Part shown: one piece after another, positions 35,074-44,613 of the stretch
Layout: each line of letters opens with the position of its first letter
Position numbering within the stretch: the first letter of the stretch is position 1
From: Hippopus hippopus
Taxonomy: Eukaryota > Mollusca > Bivalvia > Cardiida > Cardiidae
Length of the DNA: 64,000 nucleotides
NCBI GenBank assembly: GCA_946811185.2
Contig: OX328103.1
Coordinates: 620,001-684,000, forward strand
Direction of reading: 5' to 3'
Translations under genes and position numbers: made by a program
The notes under the pieces: generated by a model
What the model was told of the DNA's origin: nothing
Database searches by the model: none
Seen by the model: only the letters and a program-made list of their open reading frames with translations

Positions 35074-35233
35074 GAAAATGAGGGAGAGATGAAGAGAGCC
35101 GTAAAGACAAACACACAGACAGAATGATAAAAAGTGAAATGCAGAGACGAGGGAGAAGAGAGAGAGGTACATGAAGAGAAGCGGAGAGACCTGGAGTGAG
35201 AAAGAAAACGAAGAACACACTGACGGACGGACG

Positions 35234-35322
<89 letters not shown>

Positions 35323-35345
35323 GTGGGGTGAGGGGAGGGAGAGAG
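35026..35345. repeat. compound (AG)n / (GACG)n / (GACA)n microsatellite
   Basis: About 40 bases of pure ag at 35029-35068, then, after mixed purine sequence, (gacg)n and about 20 gaca units at 35221-35320. ORFs here are artefacts. Confidence 0.95.
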
Positions 35346-35439
35346 GGAGCAATTTAAGCCTTAACGTACTAAATAAGTGGAGAGAAATTTTCAAGTTGGT
35401 AAGAAGCCTCAAATTATGCTATTTATAGGTATTTTTGGG

Positions 35440-35545
35440 GGAAAGATATCTCCTTATCGTACAGTATAGATCCAAGATCCTGTGCAGTCTGATCTTGATC
35501 TACACTGTCCGCAAAAGGTCAATAAGTCGCGCCCAACAGCCTGAG
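35440..35545. repeat. family C hairpin, minus orientation
   Basis: atctccttatcgtacagtat, agatcctgtgcagtctgatc, cactgtccgcaaaaggtcaa, ccaacagcctgaggg. Confidence 0.75.
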
Positions 35546-35814
35546 GGTTTATGGAGTTGTACTTTTCCGTTTTAAAGAAAAAACATGCCAATGGGAACAA
35601 TGACTCGCCATTCCTCACATTGTTACACTTGAACTGCTTCTATCTATTGTATAAGATCTTTTTTTCCCCTCACAGTTAACAGTACAAATCAATAAAATGA
35701 ATGTATTTGAACCCTTGATATACCTGCTAAATCAATTAACACTATGAGCCAAGAGGGGAAAAAAGGCATGCATTGAAATTTCAAATCAGATTTCGACCAG
35801 TGAATGTATCTGTA

Positions 35815-35895
35815 CAAAGCGGACTGTGTAGATCATGATCAGACTGCACGTTCTGTGCAGTCTGATCATGATCTACACTGTGCTCAAAGGCAATA
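35815..35895. repeat. family C hairpin, near-perfect
   Basis: gtagatcatgatcagactgc acgttctgtgcagtctgatc atgatctacactgt: arms of about 24 bases with a 3-4 base loop. Confidence 0.85.
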
Positions 35896-36629
35896 CAAGT
35901 TTCGGTGTTGCGCTAAGGGTCCAGAGCACATTTTGAGTCAACACGTGATCAATGCAATTTACCTTTACTTACATAAGATGAACTTAAACGAGAGCATTTT
36001 CCGGGTCACGCTGTACCAAGGGAAGTAACTCTTCTGGGCGTTATAGCAGTAAAAGGGAGACAATTTGTAAGCGAAATTTTTTACAAAATTTTTACGTAAC
36101 CATAAGATGCAGTGTAAATCGAAAGATAATTATCAGTTAAAACTAGCAAGAACATCGCGATGGTTTATCAATAACTTCTCGCAATATATTGAATGTTGTC
36201 AGTAAATTGCTTCCAGTCTGATCTTGGTCGACATCGTCCACTCGAGGACATAAATTTGTCCATGCTAACCTTTAGGTTAAACTTGACCATGATCACTATC
36301 AAAACTACTCACGTGACCAACAGAAGTGCAAAAAAAAAAGTTTAAATAATTAATCTTATATGCCCTTAATCTTACTAACCGAGACCTTGCGATTTTGGCA
36401 TTGATCCAGTGTCGTAATACTTGGGGCGAATTTCATAAGATTTTTCCTTTTGCTCCCATATTTTTTCATACGTACTTTTGTTAAATATACTTGAATTTCT
36501 TTCTGCATGCAAGAAGAACGCGCAGTTTCCTAAATAATGTAGAACAAGTTCAGACCGCGTAGAAGTGTGAATATTGCCTATTGAGTTCTGATATTCTAGT
36601 CTAAAAAAAGCCTTGAATTGTCAACATTA

Positions 36630-36840
36630 TTAATCCTTATTTACTCACTGACCTTTTGCGGACAGTGTAGATTAAGATTAGACTGCACAGAACGTGCAGT
36701 CTGATCTTTGATCTACACTTTCCTATTAGGACATATCCCCCCCCCCCAAAAAAAAAGATAACTTTGAAATAGCAAAATTTTGGTATTTACCGTCGGCTTT
36801 AAAGTTTCATGTCACTATAATTTAGCAGGATAAGGGCTAA
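36630..36840. repeat. family C MITE, full length
   Basis: TTAA, tccttatttactcactgacc, arms gattagactgcac / gtgcagtctgatct, tttagcaggataaggg. 211 bp. Confidence 0.8.
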
Positions 36841-36907
36841 TTATTTTTTTCAACGATTACGACACAGGCTTGCGCTTTGAGACAGTCTTTACCGTCTGTA
36901 TAGTGTA

Positions 36908-37167
36908 TCACATGGCTTGCAACACGCGAAAAGAGGCATGCGGACATTTGCGTAAAGTGTCGTCTCGGATCAGCCTGCGCAGTCCGCGCAGGCTAATCCG
37001 AGACGGCACTTTACGACTACATTAGATTTTGTGCTACACTAAACTTGGGCAAAACAGAAAATTACATAAAAACGGAAAGTGTCGTTTCAGATTCTGCGCA
37101 GGCTGATCTGAAACGACACTTTACGCAAATGTCCGAATGCCTCTTTTCGCATGTTGCAGGCCATATA
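36908..37167. repeat. family D foldback MITE (gcgtaaagtgtcgt type)
   Basis: TIRs atggcttgcaacacgcgaaa / tttcgcatgttgcaggccat, then gaggcatgcggacatttgcg. Two internal hairpins: cagcctgcgcagtccgcgca and a shorter tgcgcaggctgatct. The core is shared with family A, so the families are probably related. Confidence 0.85.
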
Positions 37168-37675
37168 ACCTAACATTTACATATTACAATATACAGATTC
37201 CGCCGGCGTACAGGTTTGCCAAATTCACCAAACTATTTTAACTTTAGTTATTTCTTATCTTGAATTCCAAGACAGGCCATCTGATTGGCTAACATGTTCT
37301 GTCTCAGCCAATAACATTGCCTGTCTTTGTTTCTAGAATATAAACAATGTTTAGAAATGTTGTTGAAATCAGCTCTTCTCCTATTGGATAGCACAATATT
37401 GAAATTTACATTGCTATAGTGTAATTTATTTCGGATCATAACAATTATCCGAATAATGTCGTAAGTTATATTTGTACGTGCTTGCATAAGTTTAAAGGCA
37501 GGACAAGAAAATTTGATTTCATAAGTAGAAATATGATCCAGCTTTTTTTGTTAAATAATTATTTATCATTATTTAAAAAGTGGTAATATTTGTTTCAAAT
37601 TAATGATAATCGGTTTACGTTAATCTTTTCAACTACTGATGTGTCAAACTGCGACTGTCAACAGAAAATAAGTAA
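37168..37675. other. AT-rich spacer
   Basis: No gene or known repeat recognised. Confidence 0.5.
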
Positions 37676-37749
37676 CCGTTTACTCTGTATCAAACCGCAA
37701 AATTTTACACATGTACAAATCAATTTTTTTTTTTTGCAGACGACATAGA
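37676..37749. repeat. family B MITE, left piece, split by the giant element
   Basis: accgcaaaattttacacatg tacaaatcaa and tttgcagacga match the family B terminal region. The piece ends with CATAGA (37744-37749), the left copy of the target duplication. Its continuation is at 50054. Confidence 0.75.
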
Positions 37750-37758
37750 AGTAGTAAA

Positions 37759-37812
37759 GGACGTTACCATACGGACACACTCCGGCCTGAGTGTGTCCGT
37801 ATGGTAACGTCC
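37759..37812. repeat. terminal hairpin, left end
   Basis: ggacgttaccatacggacac actc, a 6-base loop cggcct, then the exact complement: 24-bp arms starting 9 bases inside the element end. Confidence 0.95.
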
Positions 37813-38094
37813 CTGAGCGCCGTATATCACCGTCCCTGACAAAAAATGTGTCCCTATATGCTGTCCCCGAAAGATTTTGTCCGTATGGTAACGTCCCTGA
37901 GAGGGATTTAGCATTCAAAATGGCGGCCGTGTGGATGGCACTCTGGGGACAAAAATGCCCCAGGCTCCCGTCCCTGAGCGGAATTTTTTGCAAAAAAGGG
38001 AAAAGGGGGGGAGTTTTTCCCAGGCTCTCTACCCTGAGAGGGATTTAGCATTCAAAGTGCAGATCTTATGACTGACAGGCTGGGTAAAAAATGG

Positions 38095-40737
38095 TCGGAT
38101 CACTGAGTTGGACTTAGTTTTTTCACCCTATGGATGATTTTTTTCTTTCTAATTGCTTGACCATTGAGTTGGACTTAGACTTTTTTCAGCATCTCTATGA
38201 ATGATTTCTCTTTTCTAAAAGGAAATTTATCTTATATCACTGAGTTGGTCTTAGCTTTTTTCCCCTATGAATGATTTTCTCTCTTTCTAAAAGGTTGACC
38301 ATTGAGTTGGACTTAGTCTTTTTTTACCCTATGAATGATTTTTCTTTCTAAAAGACTGAGCACTGGGTTGGACTTAGACTTTTTTCTGCATCTCTATGAT
38401 TGATTTCTCTTTTCTAAAAGGAAATTTATCTTATATCACTGAGTTGGTCTTAGCTTTTTTCCCCTATGAATGATTTTCTCTCTTTCTAAAAGCCTGATCA
38501 TTGAGTTGGACTTAGTTTTTCTTCACCTATGTATGATTTTTTCTCTCTAAAAGGAATTTATCCCTATATCACTGAGTTGGACTTAGTTTTTTTCACCCTA
38601 TGATTGATTTTCTCTCTCTCTTTCTAAAAGCCTGACCATTGAGTTGGACTTAGTTTTTTCTTCACCTATGTATGATTTTTCTTTCTAAATGTCTGAGCAC
38701 TGAGTTGAACATAGACTTTTTTTTACCCTATGAATGATTTTCTTTCTAAAAGCCTGACCACTGAGTTGGACTTAGTCTTTTTTCTGCATCTATGAATGAT
38801 TTTTCTTTCTAAATGTCTGGACATTGAGTTGGACTTAGACTTTTTCTGCAATTATGAATGAATTCTCTTTTCTAAATGTCTAACCATTGAGTTGAGCATA
38901 GACTTTTTTTTACCCTATGAATGAATTTTCTTTCTAAATGTCTGGACATTGAGTTGGACTTAGTCTTTTTCTGCAATTATGGATGATTTTTTCTCTCTAA
39001 AAGGAATTTGTCCCTATATCAGTGAGTTGAACATAGACTTTTTTTTACCCTATGAATGATTTTCTTTCTAAAAGCCTGACCATTGAGTTGGACTTAGTTT
39101 TTTTCTTCACCTATGAATGATTTTTCTCTAAAAGCCTGACCATTGAGTTGGACTTAGTTTTTTCACCCTATGAATGATTTTCTCTCTTTCTAAAAGCCTG
39201 ACCATTGAGTTGAACTTAGACATTTTTTACCCTATGAATGAATTTTCTTTCTAAATGTCTGGATATTGAGTTGGACTTAGTCTTTTTCTGCAATTATGGA
39301 TGATTTTTTCTCTCTAAAAGGAATTTGTCCCTATATCAGTGAGTTGAACATAGACTTTTTTTACCCTATGAATGATTTTCTTTCTAAAAGCCTGACCACT
39401 GAGTTGGACTTAGACTTTTTTCTTATCTATGAATGATTTTTTCTCTCTAAAAGGAATTTGTCCCTATATCAGTGAGTTGGACTTAGACTTTTTTCTTATC
39501 TATGGATGATTTCTTCTCTCTAAATGTTTGGCCATTGAGTTGAACTTAGCTTTTTTCATCCTATGAATGATTTTTTCTCTCTAAAAGGAATTTGTCCCTA
39601 TATCAGTGAGTTGGACTTAGTCTTTTTCTGCAATTATGGGTGATTTCTCTTTCTAAATGCCTGGACATTGAGTTGAACATAGACTTTTTTTACCCTATGA
39701 ATGATTTTCTTTCTAAAAGCCTGACCACTGAGTTGGACTTAGACTTTTTTCTTATCTATGAATGATTTTTTCTCTCTAAAAGGAATTTGTCCCTATATCA
39801 GTGAGTTGGACTTAGACTTTTTTCTTATCTATGGATGATTTCTTCTCTCTAAATGTTTGGCCATTGAGTTGAACTTAGCTTTTTTCATCCTATGAATGAT
39901 TTTTCTCTCTAAAAGGAATTTGTCCCTATATCAGTGAGTTGTACTTAGTTTTTTCACCTATGAATGATTTCTCTTTCTAAATGCCTGGACATTGAGTTGA
40001 ACATAGACTTTTTTTACCCTATGAATGATTTTCTTTCTAAAAGCCTGACCACTGAGTTGGACTTAGTTTTTTCACCCTATGGATGATTTTTCTCTCTAAA
40101 AGGAATTTGTCCCTATATCAGTGAGTTGTACTTAGTTTTTTCACCTATGAATGAATTCTCTTTTCTAATTGCCTAATCATTGAGTTGAACTTAGACTTTT
40201 TTACCCTATGAATGATTTCTCTAAAAGACTGAGCGCTGAGTTGGACTTAGTCTTTTTTCTGCATCTATGGATGATTTTTCTTTTCTAAAAGGAATTTGTC
40301 CCTATATCACTGAGTTGGACTTAGACTTTTTTCTACATCTATGAATGAATTCTCTTTTCTAAATGCCTAACCATTGAGTTGAACATAGACTTTTTTTTAC
40401 CCTATGAATGATTTTCTTTCTAAAAGCCTGACCACTGAGTTGGACTTAGTCTTTTTTCTGCATCTATGAATGATTTTTCTTTTCTAAAAGGAATTTGTCC
40501 CTAAATCACTGAGTTGGACTTAGACTTTTTTCTACATCTATGAATGAATTCTCTTTTCTAAATGCCTAACCATTGAGTTGAACATAGACTTTTTTTACCC
40601 TATGAATGAATTCTCTTTTCTAAAAGGAATTTGTCCCTATATCACTGAGTTGGACTTAGTCTTTCTGATTTTTTTCTGCATCTATGAATGAATTTTCTCT
40701 CTAAAAGCCTGAGCACTGAGTTGGACTTAGACTTTTT
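38095..40737. repeat. ~64-bp tandem array, left arm
   Basis: I count about 41 occurrences of the gagttg(g/a)ac(t/a)tag core. Units alternate between two linker types, ttctaaaagcctgacca and ctaaaaggaatttgtccct. Longer blocks repeat as higher-order units (for example 39440-39600 and 39780-39920). Confidence 0.9.
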
Positions 40738-41026
40738 CTGAGTTTTTTTACTCTTCGGAGTGTAACTCTTCTAAAAGAAAGAAGTTTGACAATTTGAAGA
40801 AATGACAATTTGAAGATAGAACTTTCGTGGTAAATGGTTAGTCCTGAAAAGGACTGTTGGGTTAGCTCTGAAAAGAACTGTTGGGTTAGCCCTGAAAAGG
40901 GCTGTTTTGTTTTGGAGGCTGTGTTTTTTCGTCTCACGTTGTTTTTTCCACTTCTAATGACAGCATCCGAAATTCGCTTGGCAAATGGGGCATGCTTCAA
41001 CTCTTTTTCTGATTACCATTGCTCCA

Positions 41027-41191
41027 TTACCGAACTAATCTTCCGCCGAGATCTTTGTATGGCTGTGTTATACGTTGTAGTTGGTTTTGTTCCTCCTCTC
41101 CTACGAAATGAGTGTTTAGTTGTAATAACTGTTGACCTGCATTTAGATATTCTTGGAGAGCCTCACGTAGTTGATAATTTATCTCCTCCAT
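41027..41191 (-). CDS. short ORF in left arm (54 aa), identical copy in right arm
   Basis: The ATG (41191) falls directly after the agcagtatcaat leader end that also precedes the 220-aa gene inside the core, which is why this start is chosen. The product is small, polar and Gln/Glu-rich with probable helical character (YQLREALQEYLNAGQQLLQL). I do not recognise it. It may be a truncated gene fused to the arm rather than a working protein. A TATAAA box lies about 110 bases upstream. Confidence 0.45.
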   Translation of the reverse strand: MEEINYQLREALQEYLNAGQQLLQLNTHFVGEEEQNQLQRITQPYKDLGGRLVR

Positions 41192-41204
41192 ATTGATACT
41201 GCTT

Positions 41205-41345
41205 CCGAATATTGATACTGCTTCCGAATATTGATACCGTTTTCGAAGTGATCGTTAGCTGAGAGTCAAAAAATGGTGAATGTATGAAAATAACGCCGAG
41301 CTTTATACGTTTACTGAGGATTGAAAATTTTTTAAAGAGCTCGGA
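41205..41345 (-). promoter_or_regulatory. leader/TATA cassette in left arm
   Basis: Minus-strand sequence cgtataaagctcggcgttat ... ctcagctaacgatcact is repeated at 42545-42685 before the 220-aa ORF and at 46075-46215 in the right arm. A TATAAA motif and a conserved leader ending at the ATG make this a likely promoter. Confidence 0.65.
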
Positions 41346-41499
41346 TCTGACAGAAATCACATACATTTTTTTCCATGCTACGTTTCATGCTAATATAGCA
41401 AAAAAGTTATGACCCGTTGTATGGGAAAAAATGTAGACAGAACAAGTCTTTGGGGAAGACAGAAGGAAGAGCTCTATTGTTTTTGAACTTTTATTTACT

Positions 41500-41870
41500 G
41501 AACAGAACTAAACAATGAAACGTTTTTTTGCAAAGCATCATAAAAAAATTTCTTGACAATGAAAAAAATTTCTTGACAATGAAAAAATTCACAATGAAAC
41601 ATTTTTTTGCAAAAGCATCATAAAAAATTTCTTGACAATGAAAAAAATCACAAGGAAACATTTTTTACAATACTGCATAAAAAACAATTTCTTGACAATG
41701 AAAAATATCGCACTGAAATATTTTTTCACAATGAATTATTCACAATGAATTAATCACAATGAAAAAAATCACACTGAATTATTTTTTCGCAATGAATTAT
41801 TTACAATGAATTATTCTCAAAACAGTATATAACAAATTTTTTACAATGCAAATTCGCAAACACCACGAGT
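41500..41870. repeat. A-rich short repeats (tcacaatgaa / tttcttgacaatgaaaaa)
   Basis: About 360 bases of loosely tandem caatgaa(a/t) units lie 3' of the 220-aa gene. No ORF. Confidence 0.85.
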
Positions 41871-41883
41871 TTCATATTTGTTT

Positions 41884-42546
41884 TCATATTCCTACCGTTT
41901 TGTTGTTTTTTCTTGGTTGTTTTCGCTCTGTCTTTGGGTTTTTTGGGATCTTGAAATCAACGTGATTATCAATGTTTTTCCCGTATTTACCCTGGCCTGT
42001 CAATATTGGTGTAGTTGGTTTTTGATCAACTCGCTGTTTCTTGTGGAGATGGTTAGCATCATCCTCAGATTTCCGCTTTGTTGTTTTTCTTGGTTGTTTC
42101 TCCTCTGGTTGTTTTTTCTTTGGTTGATTTTTCTTCACAACACTTACGATAGAATCCACTAACTTGTGAAGATTAGATTTATCAAAGTCGAACTCCACAG
42201 GAATCTTCACAGGAATTGTTGAAATGCACTGATCCTGTTGGCGTAGTACCTCGATATTTCTACTGAGCTGATCAGTACTTGCGCTTAAAGTTTTAATTTC
42301 CTCCAAATGTCTGTTTAAAGTCTCCAACTGATCTATGATCCGGGTCATCATGCTATCTTGCTTCAAATTTAGCTGCTTTACCTCTTCATAAATGTTGTCC
42401 AGCACCGTCGCTGGAATAATGGTTGTCGAATTTAACTCTGGTGGCGGATTGATGATTGTCGAATTTATAACTGATGAAAGAACGTCTCCATTGTTTTCCA
42501 CTGGTGGAAAATCGTCCAAGTTGATTTCATCTAAGTTGTGCTTCAT
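41884..42546 (-). CDS. coiled-coil/basic protein of unknown function (220 aa)
   Basis: An intact frame in the core of the giant element. A start 12 codons further upstream is open, but the ATG at 42546 sits exactly after the conserved leader agcagtttcaat, so it is preferred. Residues about 1-50 are acidic and Asn/Pro-rich. Residues about 50-115 are predicted coiled coil (NIYEEVKQLNLKQDSMMTRI then LETLNRHLEEIKTL). The last ~80 residues are Lys/Arg-rich with nuclear-localisation-like clusters (RKTTKRKSEDD, HKKQRVDQK). I do not recognise a family. A DNA-binding or structural role in replication is inference. Its lack of stops contrasts with the broken polymerase beside it. Confidence 0.7.
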   Translation of the reverse strand: MKHNLDEINLDDFPPVENNGDVLSSVINSTIINPPPELNSTTIIPATVLDNIYEEVKQLNLKQDSMMTRIIDQLETLNRHLEEIKTLSASTDQLSRNIEVLRQQDQCISTIPVKIPVEFDFDKSNLHKLVDSIVSVVKKNQPKKKQPEEKQPRKTTKRKSEDDANHLHKKQRVDQKPTTPILTGQGKYGKNIDNHVDFKIPKNPKTERKQPRKNNKTVGI

Positions 42547-42685
42547 ATTGAAACTGCTTCTGAATATTGATACTGCTTCCAAAGTGATCGTTAGCTGAGA
42601 ACCAAAGAAATGGTGAATGTATGAAAATAACGCCGAGCTTTATACGTTTACAGAGGATTGAAATTTTTAAAGAGTGCGGACCTGG
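42547..42685 (-). promoter_or_regulatory. TATA/leader cassette of the 220-aa gene
   Basis: TATAAA on the minus strand at 42639-42644, about 95 bases before the ATG. The cassette is about 85% identical by eye to the copy in each terminal arm. Confidence 0.65.
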
Positions 42686-42973
42686 CGGAAAACACCGGGA
42701 TTGTACTGTGTGACATTGAAATGGGAGTGGTGAAAAAAACACCGATATAACCGTCGATTTGAATGCACAATGTTAATGAAACGCCGACGCGGGAAAAACA
42801 TAGGAGAAAAATGACGTCATGGGTCATCTAGTTCAATCCTCCTGTAAAGCTATAAAGCCCAGTGATATTTTACATAAAATCATATTTGTTCCAGAATGGT
42901 TCGAATTCTTGTACGCCCTCACTGTGCAAGCAGATGTCTGATAGAGTGTGGGAAATGTTTTACCATACTTTTT

Positions 42974-43459
42974 TTACTCTTGTGTTTTGTTGATTTGCAA
43001 AAGAAACAGTTCTTTGTTAGATCTACTCGTTTTTTCTTCTTTTCGTTGTTTTGCTTTTTTCTCCTCTTTTAGATCCAAAGTTTGTTGTTTTCTTAGATTA
43101 TCGTTTGTAGATATTTTTTTCTCTGCCTGTTCTGTTATTTTGCAGATTTTTGAATCGGTGATATCCGTTGTGTCGGACTGCATGTCTACGGTCTGATTTT
43201 CAACCGGTGATATTGTAGTCTGTAGTGAACTTGTTTTCCATGTATTTTCGTTGTAGAATGAATTTAGTGTCCCGACGAATTTCGTATGTTGGAGATCGAC
43301 AACGTTGTAAAACGATGGTGAAATTTCGATGTCATGACTGTGTGGGTTTACGTAGACAAAAAACAAATGTTCCTGTCTAATTTTCTTTTTTGGACAATTT
43401 CTGGACCAATGTCCTGCTTCGTTGCACGTAAAACAAATATTTGTTCTCTCACCATTCAT
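42974..43459 (-). CDS. CCHC zinc-knuckle protein (161 aa)
   Basis: An intact frame. Residues 9-22 form a classic C-x2-C-x4-H-x4-C knuckle (CFTCNEAGHWSRNC), the nucleic-acid-binding motif of retroviral Gag and many cellular RNA/DNA-binding proteins. The rest has no recognised domain: an aromatic central part, a Thr/Ser/Asp-rich linker and a strongly Lys/Glu-rich C-terminal helix (about 118-150). It follows the 220-aa gene's orientation, and its upstream region contains TATAAATA at 43525-43532, about 70 bases before the ATG. Binding of single-stranded element DNA or RNA is inference. A zinc-knuckle gene is not part of the standard Polinton set as I know it. Confidence 0.75.
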   Translation of the reverse strand: MNGERTNICFTCNEAGHWSRNCPKKKIRQEHLFFVYVNPHSHDIEISPSFYNVVDLQHTKFVGTLNSFYNENTWKTSSLQTTISPVENQTVDMQSDTTDITDSKICKITEQAEKKISTNDNLRKQQTLDLKEEKKAKQRKEEKTSRSNKELFLLQINKTQE

Positions 43460-43512
43460 CCGATATCGTTTGTCGAGCGTCGCTTGATCTAAAACTCTGT
43501 AGCTGATAGTAC

Positions 43513-43685
43513 AGCGTATAGAGCTATTTATAAAAAAATACGCTTCACTACTAGACGCTGACGTAGTGTACCTCTACCCAATGGTCTATTTATAGCAACA
43601 GACGCTAACATATTGTGATTTAACCCCTTGTCACACTAAACGGCGTTTCCACTGAGTTGTCACGGTGTTGTTTAAGTTCCCAGAC
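43513..43685. promoter_or_regulatory. duplicated divergent promoter segment, copy 1
   Basis: About 170 bp lies between the minus-strand zinc-knuckle gene and a plus-strand polymerase piece. It carries two tatttata motifs (43525-43532, 43587-43594) and recurs at 44404-44569, again upstream of a polymerase piece. Confidence 0.55.
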
Positions 43686-43739
43686 TGCCAAGAGATCGCA
43701 GGAAAAATGCGAAGCTCCCGTGGCCTATTATCGCGTTCC

Positions 43740-44200
43740 TGATGTTGATGAAAAAAAAGCAAGAAGGAAATCAAGTACATTGATATCTGTTCTCTGTACC
43801 CTTATGTTTGTAAACATAAATCCTATCCTGTAGGTCAGCCAGAAATTTTGTCTGCTGAGAATATTGACATGAACAATATTCGACAATATGAGGGCTTAAT
43901 CAAATGCAAAGTTTTGCCTCCAACTGATTTTTGTTTCACCCCGTTCTCCCAGTTCACTGTAACAACAAAATGATGTTTCCACTCTGTATGAAATGTGCAG
44001 AAGAAAGTTCAAGTATTTGTAGCCATGGTGAAGAAAAGAGGGCTTTGGTCGGAACTTGGGTTACTTTTGAATTATTCAAGGCTCTTGACTGCGGTTATCG
44101 ATTATTGCAAAGTAAAAAAGTTAAAAGTAGAAAAAGTCAAAAGTCTCTCTTATATAGGTCTAGATCTACATGCAGTGAGGAAATATTCCCGTAAAATGGT
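43740..44200 (+). pseudogene. family B DNA polymerase, middle fragment (motif A)
   Basis: Contains motif A as DICSLYP (43782-43802), followed by the usual K(Y/H)KSYPVGQP stretch, then a frameshift near 43930 into a frame with HPVLPVHCNNKMMFPLC and the GTWVTFELFKAL block typical of this polymerase group. After about 44110 homology fades. Motifs B and C, needed for catalysis, are absent. In a normal gene this part follows the exonuclease domain, yet here it lies upstream of it, so the gene has been rearranged. Distinct from the polymerase at 2-2130. Confidence 0.8.
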
Positions 44201-44403
44201 CTTTACAAGTGTGTGAACCAATAATTATTCCAAGTTATTTTTCTTGACATAAATTAACGAAAGTGTCAAGGAACTGTCTTTCTTTTGTTAAGGAAATCAG
44301 GGATATTCACCCTATTTCACATGTACAAATCTACGAAAGAAAAAATGCTTTCTACTTTTGACAACGCTCAAAATTCGAACTCACACCTTTTTTATATTAG
44401 TTA

Positions 44404-44569
44404 AGCGTATAGAGGTATTTATAAAAAAGCTTTACTAGACGCTGACGTAGTGTACCTCTGCCCAATGGTCTATTTATAGCAACAGACGCTAACATATTGT
44501 GATCTAAGCCCCTGTCACTCTAAACGGCGTTTCCACTGAGTTGACACGGTGTTGTTTAAGTTCACAGAG
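44404..44569. promoter_or_regulatory. duplicated promoter segment, copy 2
   Basis: Direct repeat of 43513-43685, including tatttata at about 44419 and 44470. The polymerase N-terminal ORF starts 45 bases downstream (ATG at 44614). Confidence 0.55.
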
Positions 44570-44613
44570 TACCAACAAAGGTTTTCGTTTTGATTTCTGA
44601 ACAATAGATTGAA

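Larger units (their letters stand above)
37750..41454. repeat. left terminal inverted repeat arm
   Basis: From outside in: a terminal hairpin (37759-37812), a subterminal zone with repeated gtccctgag blocks, the ~64-bp array (38095-40737), three 24-bp repeats cttttcag..ctaaccc (about 40840-40905), a short minus-strand ORF, a leader/TATA cassette and the inner edge at acaagtctttggg. Positions mirror the right arm exactly: inner coordinates sum to 87418, outer ones to 87803. Confidence 0.95.

Noticed and set aside
37791..38048. ORF containing an ATGGCGGCC start inside the arm
   Set aside because: Built from short gtccctgag repeats of the subterminal region; no domain, and it overlaps the hairpin.
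38095..40737. CRISPR-like array
   Set aside because: Whole units are repeated with no unique spacers, no cas genes are present, and the setting is eukaryotic.
40701..41000. 99-aa ORF in each arm (also 46418-46717) and the opposite 120-aa ORF
   Set aside because: Low-complexity translation of 24-bp repeats and the array edge, overlapping each other on opposite strands.
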